Shown piece after piece: positions 1 through 11,964 of a stretch of DNA of 64,000 nt. Positions within the stretch are counted from its first letter, which is position 1. The number at the start of each line of letters is the position of its first letter. The notes beneath the pieces are model-generated. The model searched no databases. It saw only the letters and a program-made list of their open reading frames with translations, and was not told the origin of the DNA. Location: contig NZ_CP042862.1 of NCBI RefSeq assembly GCF_008001015.1, positions 930,001 through 994,000 of the forward strand, given 5' to 3'. This DNA comes from Serinicoccus profundi (GTDB lineage: Bacteria; Actinomycetota; Actinomycetes; Actinomycetales; Dermatophilaceae). A program made the position numbers and the translations under genes.

Positions 1-1
1 C

Positions 2-430
2 CTCGCCGAGCTGAGGGAGACCGTGACCCGGCTGGACCCCTGCCCGGCCGGTCTGACCGAGCGCATCGGCTTCGCCCTGACGGTCCGGGCGCTTCAGGCC
101 GAGGTGGCCGAGCTGACCCGTCATCCGGGGGCGCTCACGCGCGGCGACGGCGATGACGAGCCCGACCAGGCGACGACGGTGACCTTCAGCACCGACAGCG
201 TGAGCATCATGGTGACGGTGACGGCCGGTCGCGACGGCACCGCGCGGGTGGACGGGTGGATCACCTGCGAGGCGGACGAGGTCGAGCTCGGCAGGCCGGA
301 TGGCGGCTCCGAGCGGGTGGAGGTCCAGGACGGTCGCTTCGTCTTCGGGTCGATCGCCTGCGGTCCGGCCTACCTCGTCGTGCACCCGAGGGGCGAGCGG
401 ACCGTCATCACCCCGACCTTCAGCATCTGA
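2..430 (+). CDS. Beta-sandwich partner of CHAT protein (5' end outside window)
   Basis: The reading frame is open from the window edge, so the start lies upstream; an internal GTG at 23 is an unlikely start. The visible 142 codons hold a short helical part (residues about 1-40 of what is seen) and a strand-rich C-terminal half with alternating hydrophobic residues ending in TVITPTFSI. It stops 7 bases before the CHAT gene, so the two are probably co-transcribed. From general knowledge, actinobacterial TPR-CHAT genes are often preceded by a small protein with a carboxypeptidase-regulatory-like beta domain, and before that by a sigma factor; only the first part can be seen here. The function is unknown. 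Confidence 0.6.
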   Translation, partial: LAELRETVTRLDPCPAGLTERIGFALTVRALQAEVAELTRHPGALTRGDGDDEPDQATTVTFSTDSVSIMVTVTAGRDGTARVDGWITCEADEVELGRPDGGSERVEVQDGRFVFGSIACGPAYLVVHPRGERTVITPTFSI

Positions 431-437
431 GTGGCCC

Positions 438-3011
438 ATGCCCCAGGGAACGGACGCCTCCACCACGGTCGGGAGCCTGTTCGCAGCCGGACGCTCGGCC
501 AACGTCGAAGGTCGTCCGGCAGAGGCTGAGCGGCTGCTGCGGCGTGCCCTGCGCACCGTCCGGGCGGAGCGCCCTGACCGGGTCCCCGGGTTCGACTCCG
601 TGGCCGACGGGGAGGCGTCGGCCACCGAGGCGGAGGTGCGCCTCCTGCTCTCGCTGAGCACCTCGCTGGTGCAGCGGCACGGCGTGGCCCGGGCGCTCGA
701 GACGGCCGACCAGGCCCTCGGGCTGGCGGCCAGCGACGGGTTGCGGCCCGAGGTGCGCGCCGACCTGCTGGCCAAGTGCCGGCTCCAGCTGGCGATGATC
801 CACGGACGCACCGGTCACGCCGACACCGCGCTCGCGCACCTGGACGAGGCGATGGTCTCCTTCGACCAGCTCGACCCGGTGGACCGCTTCAACCTGCTGC
901 TGTCCCGGGGAGCGGTCCGGACCGACGGCCCGGACCCCGCGCAGGCCGAGGTCGACTTCGCCGAGGCGGCGCGGATCGCGCACGACCACCACCTCGCCGT
1001 CCAGGAGTTCATGGCCCGGCACAACCTGGCGCAGACCGTCGCGGTGTCCGGCGACCTCCCCCGCGCCCTACGGTTGTTCCGGGACATCGAGCGGCTGGGC
1101 GGTGGCGCCTCGGTGGCCGTGGCGCTCCACGGCCGGTCCAAGGTCCTGCTCGACGCCGGCCTCGTCGACGAGGCCCGCGAGATGCTCCTGCGGGCGGCAG
1201 AGGAGGCCGAGCGCACCGGTCAGCGGTTGATCGCCGGCGAGGTCCAGGGTGACCTCGCCATGGCCGAGCTCGTCGAGGGGCACCATGCCGCCGCGGCGCG
1301 CACGGCGATGAAGGCCCGCCGCTCCCTGCAACGTCGGGCCCCCGGGTTGCGCCGCCGCGCGGAGCTGGTGCTGCTCGACGCCCGTCGCCGGCAGGGAGGT
1401 CGGCGCGCGGAGGTGGTGGATCGCGGACGAGCTCTCGTCGAGGCCTTCGACGCCGACGGCGACCGCGTCGCCGCGGACCTCGCCCGGCTCGTCGTCGCCG
1501 AGACCGAGGTCGACCGCGGTCGGACGGTCGAGGCCGTGCGACTGCTGCGGGCCACCGCCGACCTCACCCATGTGGGCTCGCTCAGCACCCGGTTGCGGGC
1601 CCGGGGCGTGCTGGCGTCCGCGGCCCGTGCCGCCGACGACGCCCCGACGGCCCGGCGCCACCTGCGGGCGGCTCTGGTCGACCTCACCGAGACCCTCGGG
1701 GGCAGCTCGAGCCTGGAGCTGCGGGCGGCCACCCACGTCTACGCCCAGGACCTCGCCCAGCTCGACCTCGCGGTCGCCCCGGAGACGCCACGGGAGACGC
1801 TGCTGGCCGTCGAGCGCTGGCGCGAGGCCGCCAGCCGGTCACCGGCCGTCCGCCCTCCGCAGGATCCCGAGCTGGCACGGCGCACCACCGTGCTGCGCCA
1901 CCTGCGGCAGCAGGTCCGCGAGGATCTCGACCGCGCCCACCGGCTCCGGGGTCGGGTGCGAGAGCTCGAGCGGTCCGTGGCGGCGCTGTCGTGGTCCGCG
2001 CCCGGGCATGGTGGTCGGCGGGGCATGGTGACCCGTGCCGACCTCATCCGATCGATGGGCGAGCTGGCGGCCCGAGACACCTCGCTGCTGTACCTCGTCG
2101 AGGCGGGTGACCGACTGCTCGCGGTGGTCGGTCCGGCACGCCGCCTCCGGACCGTCGACCTGGGTCCGGTCGCTCCGGTGGTGGAGCAGTCCCGGGTCCT
2201 CGCCGCCGACCTGGAGACCGGGGCACGCGCGTGCGGGGGACCGATGGAGCAGACCCTCCAGCGCTCGCTGCAGCGCTCCGCGCGGGCCTTCGACGACCTG
2301 GTCCTGCGCCCGGTGCAGCTCGAGGGTCGGGTGCTCGTCGTGCCTACCCCCAGCCTGGCCTCGGTGCCCTGGGGACTGCTGCCGAGCCGCCGTGGGCAGC
2401 CGACGCCGGTGGCCCCCAGCGTGAGCGCCTGGGCCGGGACGGACACCGCCGTCGCCTCGCCTGCGGTCACGGCCCTGGCCGGCCCCGGGCTCGGCCAGGC
2501 GCACCAGGAGGTCGAGCGCGTGGCCGAGGTATGGCGGCAGGGTCGAGCTCGCCACGCCACCACCGCCACCGACCTGGCCGAGGCCTTGGCCGACAGCGAC
2601 GTCGTGCACGTCGCCGCCCACGGGCGCCACCGCGACGACAGCCCGCTCTTCTCCTCGCTGTGGCTCGACGACGGGCCCTACTTCCTGGCCGACCTGGAGC
2701 GGCAGAGCACCCGCGCGAGCCATGTTGTCCTGTCCGCCTGCGACTCCGGGCGCTCCCGGCACCGGGGTGGGTCGGCCGCGCTGGGCCTGGCGGCCGGGCT
2801 CCTCTGGCTCGGGGTGACGAGCGTCGTCGCCGCACCGTGCCGCATACCCGACGAGGTGGCCGCAGACCACATGCCGCGCTACCACGCGCTGCTGGCGCGG
2901 GGGGTGCCCGTCGACGAGGCGCTCAGCGAGGCCGCGGCGCAGGCGCACCCGCTCGCAGGCGCCTTCGTGGCGTGGGGGGCACCGTGGTGCGCCACCCCGA
3001 CCCGCCGGTGA
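438..3011 (+). CDS. TPR-CHAT caspase-like protein
   Basis: The protein has 857 residues. The N-terminal ~480 residues are Ala/Leu/Arg-rich helical hairpins typical of tetratricopeptide repeats, presumably a sensor or partner-binding platform. The C-terminal ~300 residues form a CHAT (caspase HetF associated with TPRs) domain with the expected dyad: His728 in HVAAHGRH and Cys768 in VVLSACDSGRS. CHAT proteins are cysteine peptidases; some act in immunity (the TPR-CHAT peptidase of type III-E CRISPR). The ATG at 438 is the first in-frame start after the upstream stop; the open frame reaches further upstream only by overlapping that gene. No gasdermin, CRISPR or obvious substrate gene is visible on this side. 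Substrate and trigger are unknown. Confidence 0.85.
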   Translation: MPQGTDASTTVGSLFAAGRSANVEGRPAEAERLLRRALRTVRAERPDRVPGFDSVADGEASATEAEVRLLLSLSTSLVQRHGVARALETADQALGLAASDGLRPEVRADLLAKCRLQLAMIHGRTGHADTALAHLDEAMVSFDQLDPVDRFNLLLSRGAVRTDGPDPAQAEVDFAEAARIAHDHHLAVQEFMARHNLAQTVAVSGDLPRALRLFRDIERLGGGASVAVALHGRSKVLLDAGLVDEAREMLLRAAEEAERTGQRLIAGEVQGDLAMAELVEGHHAAAARTAMKARRSLQRRAPGLRRRAELVLLDARRRQGGRRAEVVDRGRALVEAFDADGDRVAADLARLVVAETEVDRGRTVEAVRLLRATADLTHVGSLSTRLRARGVLASAARAADDAPTARRHLRAALVDLTETLGGSSSLELRAATHVYAQDLAQLDLAVAPETPRETLLAVERWREAASRSPAVRPPQDPELARRTTVLRHLRQQVREDLDRAHRLRGRVRELERSVAALSWSAPGHGGRRGMVTRADLIRSMGELAARDTSLLYLVEAGDRLLAVVGPARRLRTVDLGPVAPVVEQSRVLAADLETGARACGGPMEQTLQRSLQRSARAFDDLVLRPVQLEGRVLVVPTPSLASVPWGLLPSRRGQPTPVAPSVSAWAGTDTAVASPAVTALAGPGLGQAHQEVERVAEVWRQGRARHATTATDLAEALADSDVVHVAAHGRHRDDSPLFSSLWLDDGPYFLADLERQSTRASHVVLSACDSGRSRHRGGSAALGLAAGLLWLGVTSVVAAPCRIPDEVAADHMPRYHALLARGVPVDEALSEAAAQAHPLAGAFVAWGAPWCATPTRR

Positions 3012-3018
3012 CGCTGCG

Positions 3019-3024
3019 TACGAT
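3019..3024 (+). promoter_or_regulatory. -10 box of mreB (leaderless type)
   Basis: TACGAT lies six bases before the GTG of mreB, so transcription probably begins at the start codon. It fits the TANNNT-N6-start pattern seen across this window. Confidence 0.5.
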
Positions 3025-3030
3025 GCCGGG

Positions 3031-4080
3031 GTGAGCACCGCGCGCGTCCCCCGAGGGTCAACCCTGCTCGGACGCGACCTCGCCATCGACCTGGGCACGG
3101 CCACCACGCAGGTCCACGTGCAGGGACGCGGGGTCGTGCTGGACGAGCCGACCCTCGTCGCCGTCGACACGGTGACCGGGCGGCTGGTGGCGGCCGGGGC
3201 GAGCGCGCACGAGATGCTCGGGCGGACCCCGGAGCGGGTGCTGACGATGCGGCCCCTCTCCGACGGGGTCATCACCGACGCGGAGGTGACCGAGCAGCTG
3301 CTGCGGCACTTCATCGAGCGCGTGCGACCGACGCGCCTCGTGCGCCCGCGCACGGTGGTCTGCGTGCCCAGCGGGATCACGGCGGTCGAACGCCGTGCCC
3401 TCGAGGACGCCACGATGCGGTGCGGGGCGCGCCGGGTCTACGTCATCGAGGAGGCCATGGCCGCCGCCGTCGGCGCGGGCCTGCCGGTCGAGAGCGCCGC
3501 CGCGAGCATGGTGGTCGACCTGGGCGGTGGCACCACGGATGTCGCCGTCATCAGCCTCGGTGGGGTGGTCAACGCGCGCAGCCTGCGGGTCGGTGGCGAC
3601 GAGGTCGACGAGGCCGTCGCCGAGGGGGTGCGTCAGGCCCACGACCTGCTGCTGGGGGAGCGCTCGGCCGAGCAGATCAAGCACCAGGTGGGCGCGGTGT
3701 GGCCGCTCGCGCAGGAGCTCACCACCCGGGTGCGGGGCCGTGACCTGGGGTCCGGGCTGCCCCGCACCATCGAGCTGGGCAGCGAGGAGGTGCGGCGGAT
3801 GATCGAGCCGGTGACGGCCCAGGTCGTGGAGGTGGTCCGCGCCGTGCTCGACATCTGCCCGCCCGAGCTGTCCGGCGACCTGCTCGACACCGGCGTCACC
3901 CTCACCGGCGGCGGTGCCCTGCTGCGCGGCTGGAGCGAACGTCTGCGCCACGAGCTCGGTGTCCCCGTGCGGCTGGCCGAGGACCCGCAGCACGCCGTCA
4001 TCCGGGGAGCGGGCAGCTGCGTGGAGGACATGGGTGCGCTGCGGCAGGTCCTCACCCGTCAGCGCTCGCTCCAGGGGTGA
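3031..4080 (+). CDS. mreB: Rod shape-determining actin homologue MreB
   Basis: The 349-residue product is a bacterial actin that organises lateral wall synthesis under the membrane. Actin-fold nucleotide motifs are in order: phosphate 1 DLGTATT (20-26), phosphate 2 VVDLGGGTTD (161-170) and the adenosine motif TGGGALLRG (292-300). Length matches the family. The GTG start follows TACGAT by six bases and has no ribosome site, consistent with a leaderless message. The stop overlaps the mreC start (GTGA), giving a tightly coupled mreBCD-mrdA operon. Confidence 0.95.
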   Translation: MSTARVPRGSTLLGRDLAIDLGTATTQVHVQGRGVVLDEPTLVAVDTVTGRLVAAGASAHEMLGRTPERVLTMRPLSDGVITDAEVTEQLLRHFIERVRPTRLVRPRTVVCVPSGITAVERRALEDATMRCGARRVYVIEEAMAAAVGAGLPVESAAASMVVDLGGGTTDVAVISLGGVVNARSLRVGGDEVDEAVAEGVRQAHDLLLGERSAEQIKHQVGAVWPLAQELTTRVRGRDLGSGLPRTIELGSEEVRRMIEPVTAQVVEVVRAVLDICPPELSGDLLDTGVTLTGGGALLRGWSERLRHELGVPVRLAEDPQHAVIRGAGSCVEDMGALRQVLTRQRSLQG

Positions 4081-4886
4081 GCGGTATGCCTCGACGCACG
4101 ACCCTGACCGCCCTGGCCCTCGTGGGCCTGACCGCCGCGGCGCTCGTCCTCGACCTCGCGCGACCCGGGGCCGCCGACCCGGTCCGGGCGGCTGTCGCCG
4201 CGACCCTGGCGCCGGTGCAGGAGGTCCTCGCGGGCTGGGACGACGGCGAGGTCGCCGAGCTCAGTGCCGAGCGCAACGCGCTGGCCGCCGAGGTCGACCG
4301 GCTGCGGGCACGGGAGACCGATGCCGCCGAGCTGGGTGCCCTGGCCCGGTCGAGCACCACGGCCGCGGTGGACCGGACCCTGCTGCCGGCCCGGGTCGTG
4401 GCCTTCGCCCCGGGCAGCTCACCGGTCGGTGGGCGCACCGTGACGATCGACGTGGGCAGCGAGGACGGTGTGCTGCCCGACCAGACCGTCGTGGCCGTCG
4501 ACGGGCTGGTCGGTCGGGTGCTGCGGGTGGCGCCGAGCAGCGCCGACGTCCTCCTCCTCGGCGATCCGCAGGTGGTGGTCGGCGTCCGCTTCGGCGAGGA
4601 CGGCGCGCTCGGGGACGTGCAGGCCGACCCCGCTCCCGGGGTGCCCGCCCGCGGTCACGGCCAGCTCACCCTCACGGCGCTGGGCGACAGCGAGATCGAG
4701 GTGGGTGCGCAGGTGCGCACCCTGGGCAGCCCGGACGACATCCCCTACGCCGCCGGCCTACCCCTCGGTGAGGTCGTCGCGGTCGACCCCGACCGCGGTC
4801 AGCTGGGCCGGACCGCTGTCGTCGAGCCCTTCGTCGACACCGACACCCTCGACCTCGTCGCCGTCGTGCTGAGGGACGACCGGTGA
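4077..4886 (+). CDS. mreC: Rod shape-determining protein MreC
   Basis: The protein has 269 residues. One N-terminal membrane helix (about residues 9-24) is followed by a Glu/Ala/Leu/Arg coiled coil (about 58-85) and an extracytoplasmic beta domain, the standard MreC layout. MreC bridges MreB and MreD to the penicillin-binding protein. The GTG overlaps the mreB stop by four bases; an ATG three codons later (4086) is an alternative start. Its stop overlaps the mreD GTG in the same way, so translation is coupled. Confidence 0.92.
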   Translation: MSGMPRRTTLTALALVGLTAAALVLDLARPGAADPVRAAVAATLAPVQEVLAGWDDGEVAELSAERNALAAEVDRLRARETDAAELGALARSSTTAAVDRTLLPARVVAFAPGSSPVGGRTVTIDVGSEDGVLPDQTVVAVDGLVGRVLRVAPSSADVLLLGDPQVVVGVRFGEDGALGDVQADPAPGVPARGHGQLTLTALGDSEIEVGAQVRTLGSPDDIPYAAGLPLGEVVAVDPDRGQLGRTAVVEPFVDTDTLDLVAVVLRDDR

Positions 4887-5367
4887 TCCGCCTGCTCGGT
4901 CCGCTCGTGCGGATCCTGCTCCTCCTGGCCGCCGCCCTCCTGCCGAGCGCCTGGCCCGCCGGCCTCGCCCGACCCGATCTCGTGCTGCTCGTCGTGGCGG
5001 GCGTGGCCCTCCTGCACCCCCCGCAGGTCGGCCTGCTCGTCGGTCTGGCCGGTGGCTGGTTCGTCGACCTCGTGCCCCCCGGGGCCGCGCCGCTGGGGGG
5101 CGGCGCCCTGGCCTACGCGGCGGTGGGCCTGGGGCTGGGGGCCGTCCGGCAGGCGCTCGTGCTCTCCCGGTGCTCCCGTGGGTCGCGACGGCGGTCGGGG
5201 CGGCCCTCGTCCTCGGCGTGCGCGGCATCAGCGCCGCCGCCGGCGCCGGCCGGGCGCTCCCGGGCGAGCTGGCCTGGACGCTCGTCGTGACGATGCTCGT
5301 CGCCGTGCTCGTGCTGCCCCTCGTCACCGGCCTGGAGCGATGGATGAGCCGGCGGGGGTGGGCATGA
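4883..5367 (+). CDS. mreD: MreD, interrupted by an apparent -1 frameshift
   Basis: MreD is a small integral membrane partner of MreC. Hydrophobic MreD-like sequence runs in frame from GTG 4883 to about 5167 (ending GAVRQALVLSR), where that frame turns into Arg/Ser-rich nonsense and stops at 5290. The matching C-terminal half (LPWVATAVGAALVLGV ... [10 protein letters not shown]) is in the -1 frame from about 5170 to the TGA at 5367. Joined, they give about 161 residues, a normal MreD length. The junction is CTCTCCCGGTGCTCCCG; one missing G after CGG would restore one frame. A sequencing indel, a real mutation, or a programmed shift are all possible. The final TGA overlaps the mrdA ATG. Confidence 0.8.
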
Positions 5368-7430
5368 CGTCCGGATCGGCCCCCGGCCGCCTGCGGTCGG
5401 CGACCCGCGTCCCGCGGCCCTCGCTCACCCCTCGCCGGGTGCGCCGGCGGCGCGCGACGGGTGCGCTCTGGGCCGTGGTCGTCGCCGTCCTCGTGCTCGG
5501 CGGGCTGCTCGTCGGACGGCTGGGGCAGATGCAGCTCGGGCAGCACGAGGAGCTCGCCGTCGAGGCGGCCGGCACGAGCACCCGCGAGATCGTCACGCCC
5601 GCGCTGCGGGGTCGCGTGCTCGCGGCCGACGGCACGCCCGTCGTCGCCAACACCTCGAGCTCGGTGGTGACCGTGGACCCCCAGGTGCTGCTGGAGTCCG
5701 ACGACGGGGGGCGCGCGCTCGTCGCCTCGGTCGCCGACGCGCTCCGGCTGCCGCAGGAGCGCCTCTGGGGGCGGACCCAGCTGTGCGGGACGCCGGACGC
5801 GCCCCCGGTGCCGTTCTGCTTCTCCGGATCCCCCTACCTCCCGCTCCCCCTGGTCTACGACGTCGACCCGGTGGACGCGCTCGCCCTCGTCGAACGTCCG
5901 GAGGACTTCCCCGGGATCGAGGTGCAGAGCCTGCCGGTCCGGGCCTACCCGGCGCCGGAGGGGGTCAACGCCGCCCACCTGGTGGGCTACCTCGGACGAC
6001 CGACGCAGGAGGAGGTCGAGGCCTCCGACGGAGAGCTCGACGCGCAGGCCTGGCTGGGGCGAGCGGGGCTGGAGGCGGTCTACGACACGGGGCTGCGCGG
6101 CATACCGGGCCGCACGACGGTCGGCGTCGACCCCCGTGGCGTGGTCACCGGCACCCTCGAGACCACCGACCCCGTGCAGGGGGCCGACCTGCGCACCCAC
6201 CTGGACGTCCGCGTGCAGGCCGCCAGCGAGCGGGCGCTCGTGGAGGCGATCCGGGCCGCGCGTCGGGCGGGGTCGCCGGCGACCAGCGGCGCGGCGGTCG
6301 TCCTTCGCCCGGACACCGGGGCGGTGCTGGCGGCGGCGAGCTTCCCGACCTACGACCCCGACCTCTGGACCCGAGGGGTGAGCGCGGGGGAGTATGCCCG
6401 GCTGCTGGACCCGGACCGCGGGGCGCCGCTGGTCAACCGGGTGGTGGGCGAGACCTACCCGCCCGCCTCGACGTTCAAGGTGGTCACCCTGCCGGCCGCG
6501 CTCCAGACGGGGATCGACCCCGAGGGCGAGTACGCCTGCCCCGGCGCGGTCTCCATCGCCGGCCAGCGGTTCACCAACTACGAGTCCGAGGCCTACGGCG
6601 AGATCGACCTGCGCCGGATCCTCGAGGTGTCCTGCGACACGACCTTCTACCGCTGGGCCTACGACCACTGGCGGGACCTGGAGTCGACCGGTGAGGACGC
6701 CGACGCGCGCGACCGCTTCCTGGCGGTCGCCCGGGGCTTCGGGCTCGGGCAGCGCACCGGGGTGGACATCCCCGGCGAGGAGGCGGGCACGCTGCCCTCG
6801 CGGGAGTGGAAGCAGGACTACTGGGAGAGCACCCGCGAGGACGTCTGCCGCCGCGCCGAGGAGGGCTACCCGGAGGTCGAGGACCGGGAGCGGCGGGACT
6901 TCCTCGAGCAGCTGGCCCAGGAGAACTGCGTCGACGGTGCGCGCTGGCGTCCCGGTGACGCCGTGAACTTCTCCATCGGGCAGGGCGACGTCGCGACGAC
7001 GCCGCTGCAGATGGCCGTGGTGTATGCCGCCGTCGCCAACGGTGGTCGCCTGGTCACCCCCCAGATCGCGGACGCGCTGGTCCGGTCCGACGGCACCGTC
7101 GTCGAGGACCTGACCGAGCCGGACCAGGGGCGGATCTCCCTCGAGGACGAGACCTGGCAGATCGTGCGGGAGGGGCTCGAGGGGGTCATCACCGACGGCA
7201 CCGGCGCGGCGGCCTTCGCCGGGTGGCCGCAGGACTACCCGATCGCCGGCAAGACCGGCTCGGCGGAGTCCTTCGGTCGGCAGGCCACGTCGTGGTTCGC
7301 CTCCTACGGCCCCGTCGAGGAGCCGGCCTACGTCGTCCTCGTCGTCGTCGAGGAGGGCGGGATCGGGTCGGAGACCGCCGCACCGGCCGTGCGACAGATC
7401 TGGGAGACGCTGCGCGAGGTGCAGCCGTGA
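5364..7430 (+). CDS. mrdA: Penicillin-binding protein 2 (class B transpeptidase)
   Basis: The protein has 688 residues. A basic cytoplasmic tail and one membrane anchor (about residues 34-54) precede a dimerisation domain and a transpeptidase domain. The active-site motifs are STFK (Ser369), SCD as the SxN-type motif, and KTG (Lys630). It cross-links peptidoglycan with the Mre complex. The frame extends upstream, but the ATG at 5364 overlaps the mreD stop and gives the natural N-terminus. No rodA follows, although rodA commonly closes this operon. Confidence 0.93.
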   Translation: MTSGSAPGRLRSATRVPRPSLTPRRVRRRRATGALWAVVVAVLVLGGLLVGRLGQMQLGQHEELAVEAAGTSTREIVTPALRGRVLAADGTPVVANTSSSVVTVDPQVLLESDDGGRALVASVADALRLPQERLWGRTQLCGTPDAPPVPFCFSGSPYLPLPLVYDVDPVDALALVERPEDFPGIEVQSLPVRAYPAPEGVNAAHLVGYLGRPTQEEVEASDGELDAQAWLGRAGLEAVYDTGLRGIPGRTTVGVDPRGVVTGTLETTDPVQGADLRTHLDVRVQAASERALVEAIRAARRAGSPATSGAAVVLRPDTGAVLAAASFPTYDPDLWTRGVSAGEYARLLDPDRGAPLVNRVVGETYPPASTFKVVTLPAALQTGIDPEGEYACPGAVSIAGQRFTNYESEAYGEIDLRRILEVSCDTTFYRWAYDHWRDLESTGEDADARDRFLAVARGFGLGQRTGVDIPGEEAGTLPSREWKQDYWESTREDVCRRAEEGYPEVEDRERRDFLEQLAQENCVDGARWRPGDAVNFSIGQGDVATTPLQMAVVYAAVANGGRLVTPQIADALVRSDGTVVEDLTEPDQGRISLEDETWQIVREGLEGVITDGTGAAAFAGWPQDYPIAGKTGSAESFGRQATSWFASYGPVEEPAYVVLVVVEEGGIGSETAAPAVRQIWETLREVQP

Positions 7431-7930
7431 TCAGGGACGCCACCCCCGAGGACGCCGCGGCATGCGCGGCGATCTACGCGCCCTACGTCCGCGAGACCGC
7501 CGTGACCTTCGAGACCGAGCCGCCGGACGCCGCCGAGCTGGCGGCCCGCATCGCCGCTGCACAGCGCGAGCACGCCTGGCTCGTCGCCGAGCGCGACGGC
7601 GCGCTCCTGGGGTATGCCTACGCCGGGTCCTTCCGCGGGCGCCGGGCCTACTCCCGCACCGCCGAGACGAGCGTCTACCTCGCTCCGCTGGCCACCGGTC
7701 AGGGCGTCGGGCGGGCGCTCTACACGGCCCTGCTCGATCGGCTGCGCGACCTCGGCTACGGCACCGCCGTGGCGGGGATGACCCCGCCGAACCCGGGCAG
7801 CGCGGCGCTGCACCGCTCGGTGGGCTTCACCCAGGTCGGCGCCTTCACCCGGGTGGGCCGCAAGTTCGGGCGCTGGCACGGGTGCGACTGGTGGGAGATG
7901 GCCCTGCGCGAGGACGTCCGCGAGCCCTAG
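7427..7930 (+). CDS. GNAT acetyltransferase, phosphinothricin/methionine sulfoximine type
   Basis: The product has 167 residues. It shows the GNAT fold with the acetyl-CoA loop GQGVGRAL (91-98) and the family signatures [10 protein letters not shown] near the N-terminus and [13 protein letters not shown] later. Relatives acetylate phosphinothricin, methionine sulfoximine/sulfone or other amino acid analogues; the true substrate cannot be read from sequence. The GTG start overlaps the mrdA stop by four bases, so it is co-translated with the wall operon, in the place where rodA would be expected. Confidence 0.82.
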   Translation: MIRDATPEDAAACAAIYAPYVRETAVTFETEPPDAAELAARIAAAQREHAWLVAERDGALLGYAYAGSFRGRRAYSRTAETSVYLAPLATGQGVGRALYTALLDRLRDLGYGTAVAGMTPPNPGSAALHRSVGFTQVGAFTRVGRKFGRWHGCDWWEMALREDVREP

Positions 7931-7961
7931 CGTGGGTTGGGAGGCGGCACCCAGGTTGCCG

Positions 7962-7967
7962 TAGGGT
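7962..7967 (+). promoter_or_regulatory. -10 box of ppc (leaderless type)
   Basis: TAGGGT lies seven bases before the ppc GTG, with no ribosome-binding site between. Confidence 0.5.
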
Positions 7968-7974
7968 CGAGCAC

Positions 7975-10758
<2,784 letters not shown>

Positions 10759-10788
10759 CCGGGCTGCTGCCGGGGCCAGGTGCGCCGT

Positions 10789-10829
10789 CGGGGCGCGGGA
10801 GGGTGGTCCGGGCGGTGAGCCGCGCCCCG
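10789..10829 (+). terminator. GC-rich hairpin downstream of ppc
   Basis: CGGGGCGCGG (10789-10798) pairs perfectly with CCGCGCCCCG (10820-10829) across a 21-base loop. There is no U-tract, so intrinsic termination is only possible, not shown. Confidence 0.3.
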
Positions 10830-10847
10830 GGGTGAGAGCATCTCTGC

Positions 10848-11684
10848 ATGCCCGAGGGACACACGCTGCACCGCCTCGCCCGGTCCTTGGACGCCGCCTT
10901 CGCCGGGACGGTCCCGCAGGTGAGCAGCCCGCAGGGGCGGTTCGCGTCCGAGGCGGCCCGGCTGGACGGGCAGCAGGTGGAGCGGGCGTGGGCGCACGGC
11001 AAGCTGCTCTTCGTGGACTTCGCCGGCGACCAGTCGCTCTACGTGCACCTCGGCCTCATCGGCAAGTGGTTCGTCCTGCCGGTGGATCCCCCCGGTGGTG
11101 AGCCGCCAGCCACCGGCCAGGTGCGGCTGCGGCTGCTCTCCGACACCCGGGTCGCGGACCTGCGCGGGCCGATGGCCTGCCGCCTCGTCGACGAGGCCGA
11201 GGTCGACCGCCTCGTCGCGCGGCAGGGCCCCGACCCCCTGCAGCCGGTGAGCGAGCTCAACGACCCGGACGCGGCATACCGGATGATCTCTCGCTCGGGC
11301 AAGAGCGTCGCCGAGCTGCTCATGGACCAGACCGTGCTGGCCGGCGTCGGCAACATCTACCGCTGCGAGGTGCTGTGGCGCCACCGGCTGCACCCGCTCA
11401 AGCCGGGCCGCTCGCTCAAGCGGGCCTCCTGGCAGCTCATCTGGGACGACCTCGTGAGCCTCATGCCGCTGGGGGTCCGCACCGGGACGATCATCACCCT
11501 CGACGACGTGGCCGAGGACACCCGGGCCAGCCTGGAGCGTGGGGAGACCCCGGACGTGCCGCGCGAGTTCGCCGTCTACAAGCGCACCGGCCAGCCGTGC
11601 CTGCGCTGCGGCGCGGCGATCCGGCACAAGGTCGTCGCCGGCCGCAACCTCTTCTGGTGCGGCGGCTGCCAGCGCCGCACCTGA
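10848..11684 (+). CDS. nei: Fpg/Nei family DNA glycosylase (Nei2-like)
   Basis: The 278-residue bifunctional glycosylase/AP lyase removes oxidised bases. It starts with the catalytic P-E pair (MPEGHTLHR), whose His-Thr-Leu form is typical of endonuclease VIII-type (Nei) enzymes rather than Fpg. The C-terminus has the zinc finger C251-C254-C271-C274, and the helix-two-turn-helix DNA-binding segment lies around LMDQTVLAGVGNIYR. ATG 10848 is fixed by the invariant N-terminal proline that follows it. Confidence 0.9.
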   Translation: MPEGHTLHRLARSLDAAFAGTVPQVSSPQGRFASEAARLDGQQVERAWAHGKLLFVDFAGDQSLYVHLGLIGKWFVLPVDPPGGEPPATGQVRLRLLSDTRVADLRGPMACRLVDEAEVDRLVARQGPDPLQPVSELNDPDAAYRMISRSGKSVAELLMDQTVLAGVGNIYRCEVLWRHRLHPLKPGRSLKRASWQLIWDDLVSLMPLGVRTGTIITLDDVAEDTRASLERGETPDVPREFAVYKRTGQPCLRCGAAIRHKVVAGRNLFWCGGCQRRT

Positions 11685-11721
11685 GCGCCCTGACCGCCCC
11701 GCCTCCGCCCCCGACTGACCG

Positions 11722-11831
11722 CCCGCCCCGCCTGAGCAAGCCTGCGTTGCCCGTTCCGGACCTGAGCAAGCTGAGTTCGCACGATGCACCATGGGCATGG
11801 TGCAGCGTGCGGACTCAGCTTGCTCATGTTG
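11722..11831 (+). repeat. Left inverted repeat with internal 64-bp palindrome
   Basis: The outer part begins CCCGCCCCGCCTGAGCAAGC. The inner part (11763-11826) is a near-perfect palindrome: 31-base arms starting TGAGCAAGCTGAGT, two mismatches, and a 2-base centre at CCATGGGCATGG. Its gapless inverted partner is 12991-13100. As RNA it would form a long hairpin, and it could also terminate transcription after nei. Confidence 0.85.
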
Positions 11832-11916
11832 CCGACGGGAGGGCGCGGCCGCCCGGGATCGAGCCGGTGCGGCGAGGGCCGGGCGTGCCATCGCTGATAC
11901 CTCGGATCGGGCGACC

Positions 11917-11925
11917 TGTGGATAA
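11917..11925 (+). promoter_or_regulatory. Perfect DnaA-box 9-mer
   Basis: TGTGGATAA is an exact complement of the consensus box TTATCCACA. It stands alone 40 bases before the DUF559 gene, inside the cassette. A lone box is not an origin; it may be coincidental or may tie expression to replication. Confidence 0.4.
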
Positions 11926-11964
11926 CGTCGTCGGCGGCGTCGCCGATCGGCCCACACTGACGGC

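Noticed and set aside
1839-3413. Long antisense frame across the CHAT and mreB genes
   Set aside because: Low-complexity Arg/Ser/Gly translation and full overlap with two recognised genes.
5052-5363. N-terminal extension of mrdA to 792 residues
   Set aside because: It overlaps mreD entirely and lacks PBP similarity; ATG 5364 overlaps the mreD stop.
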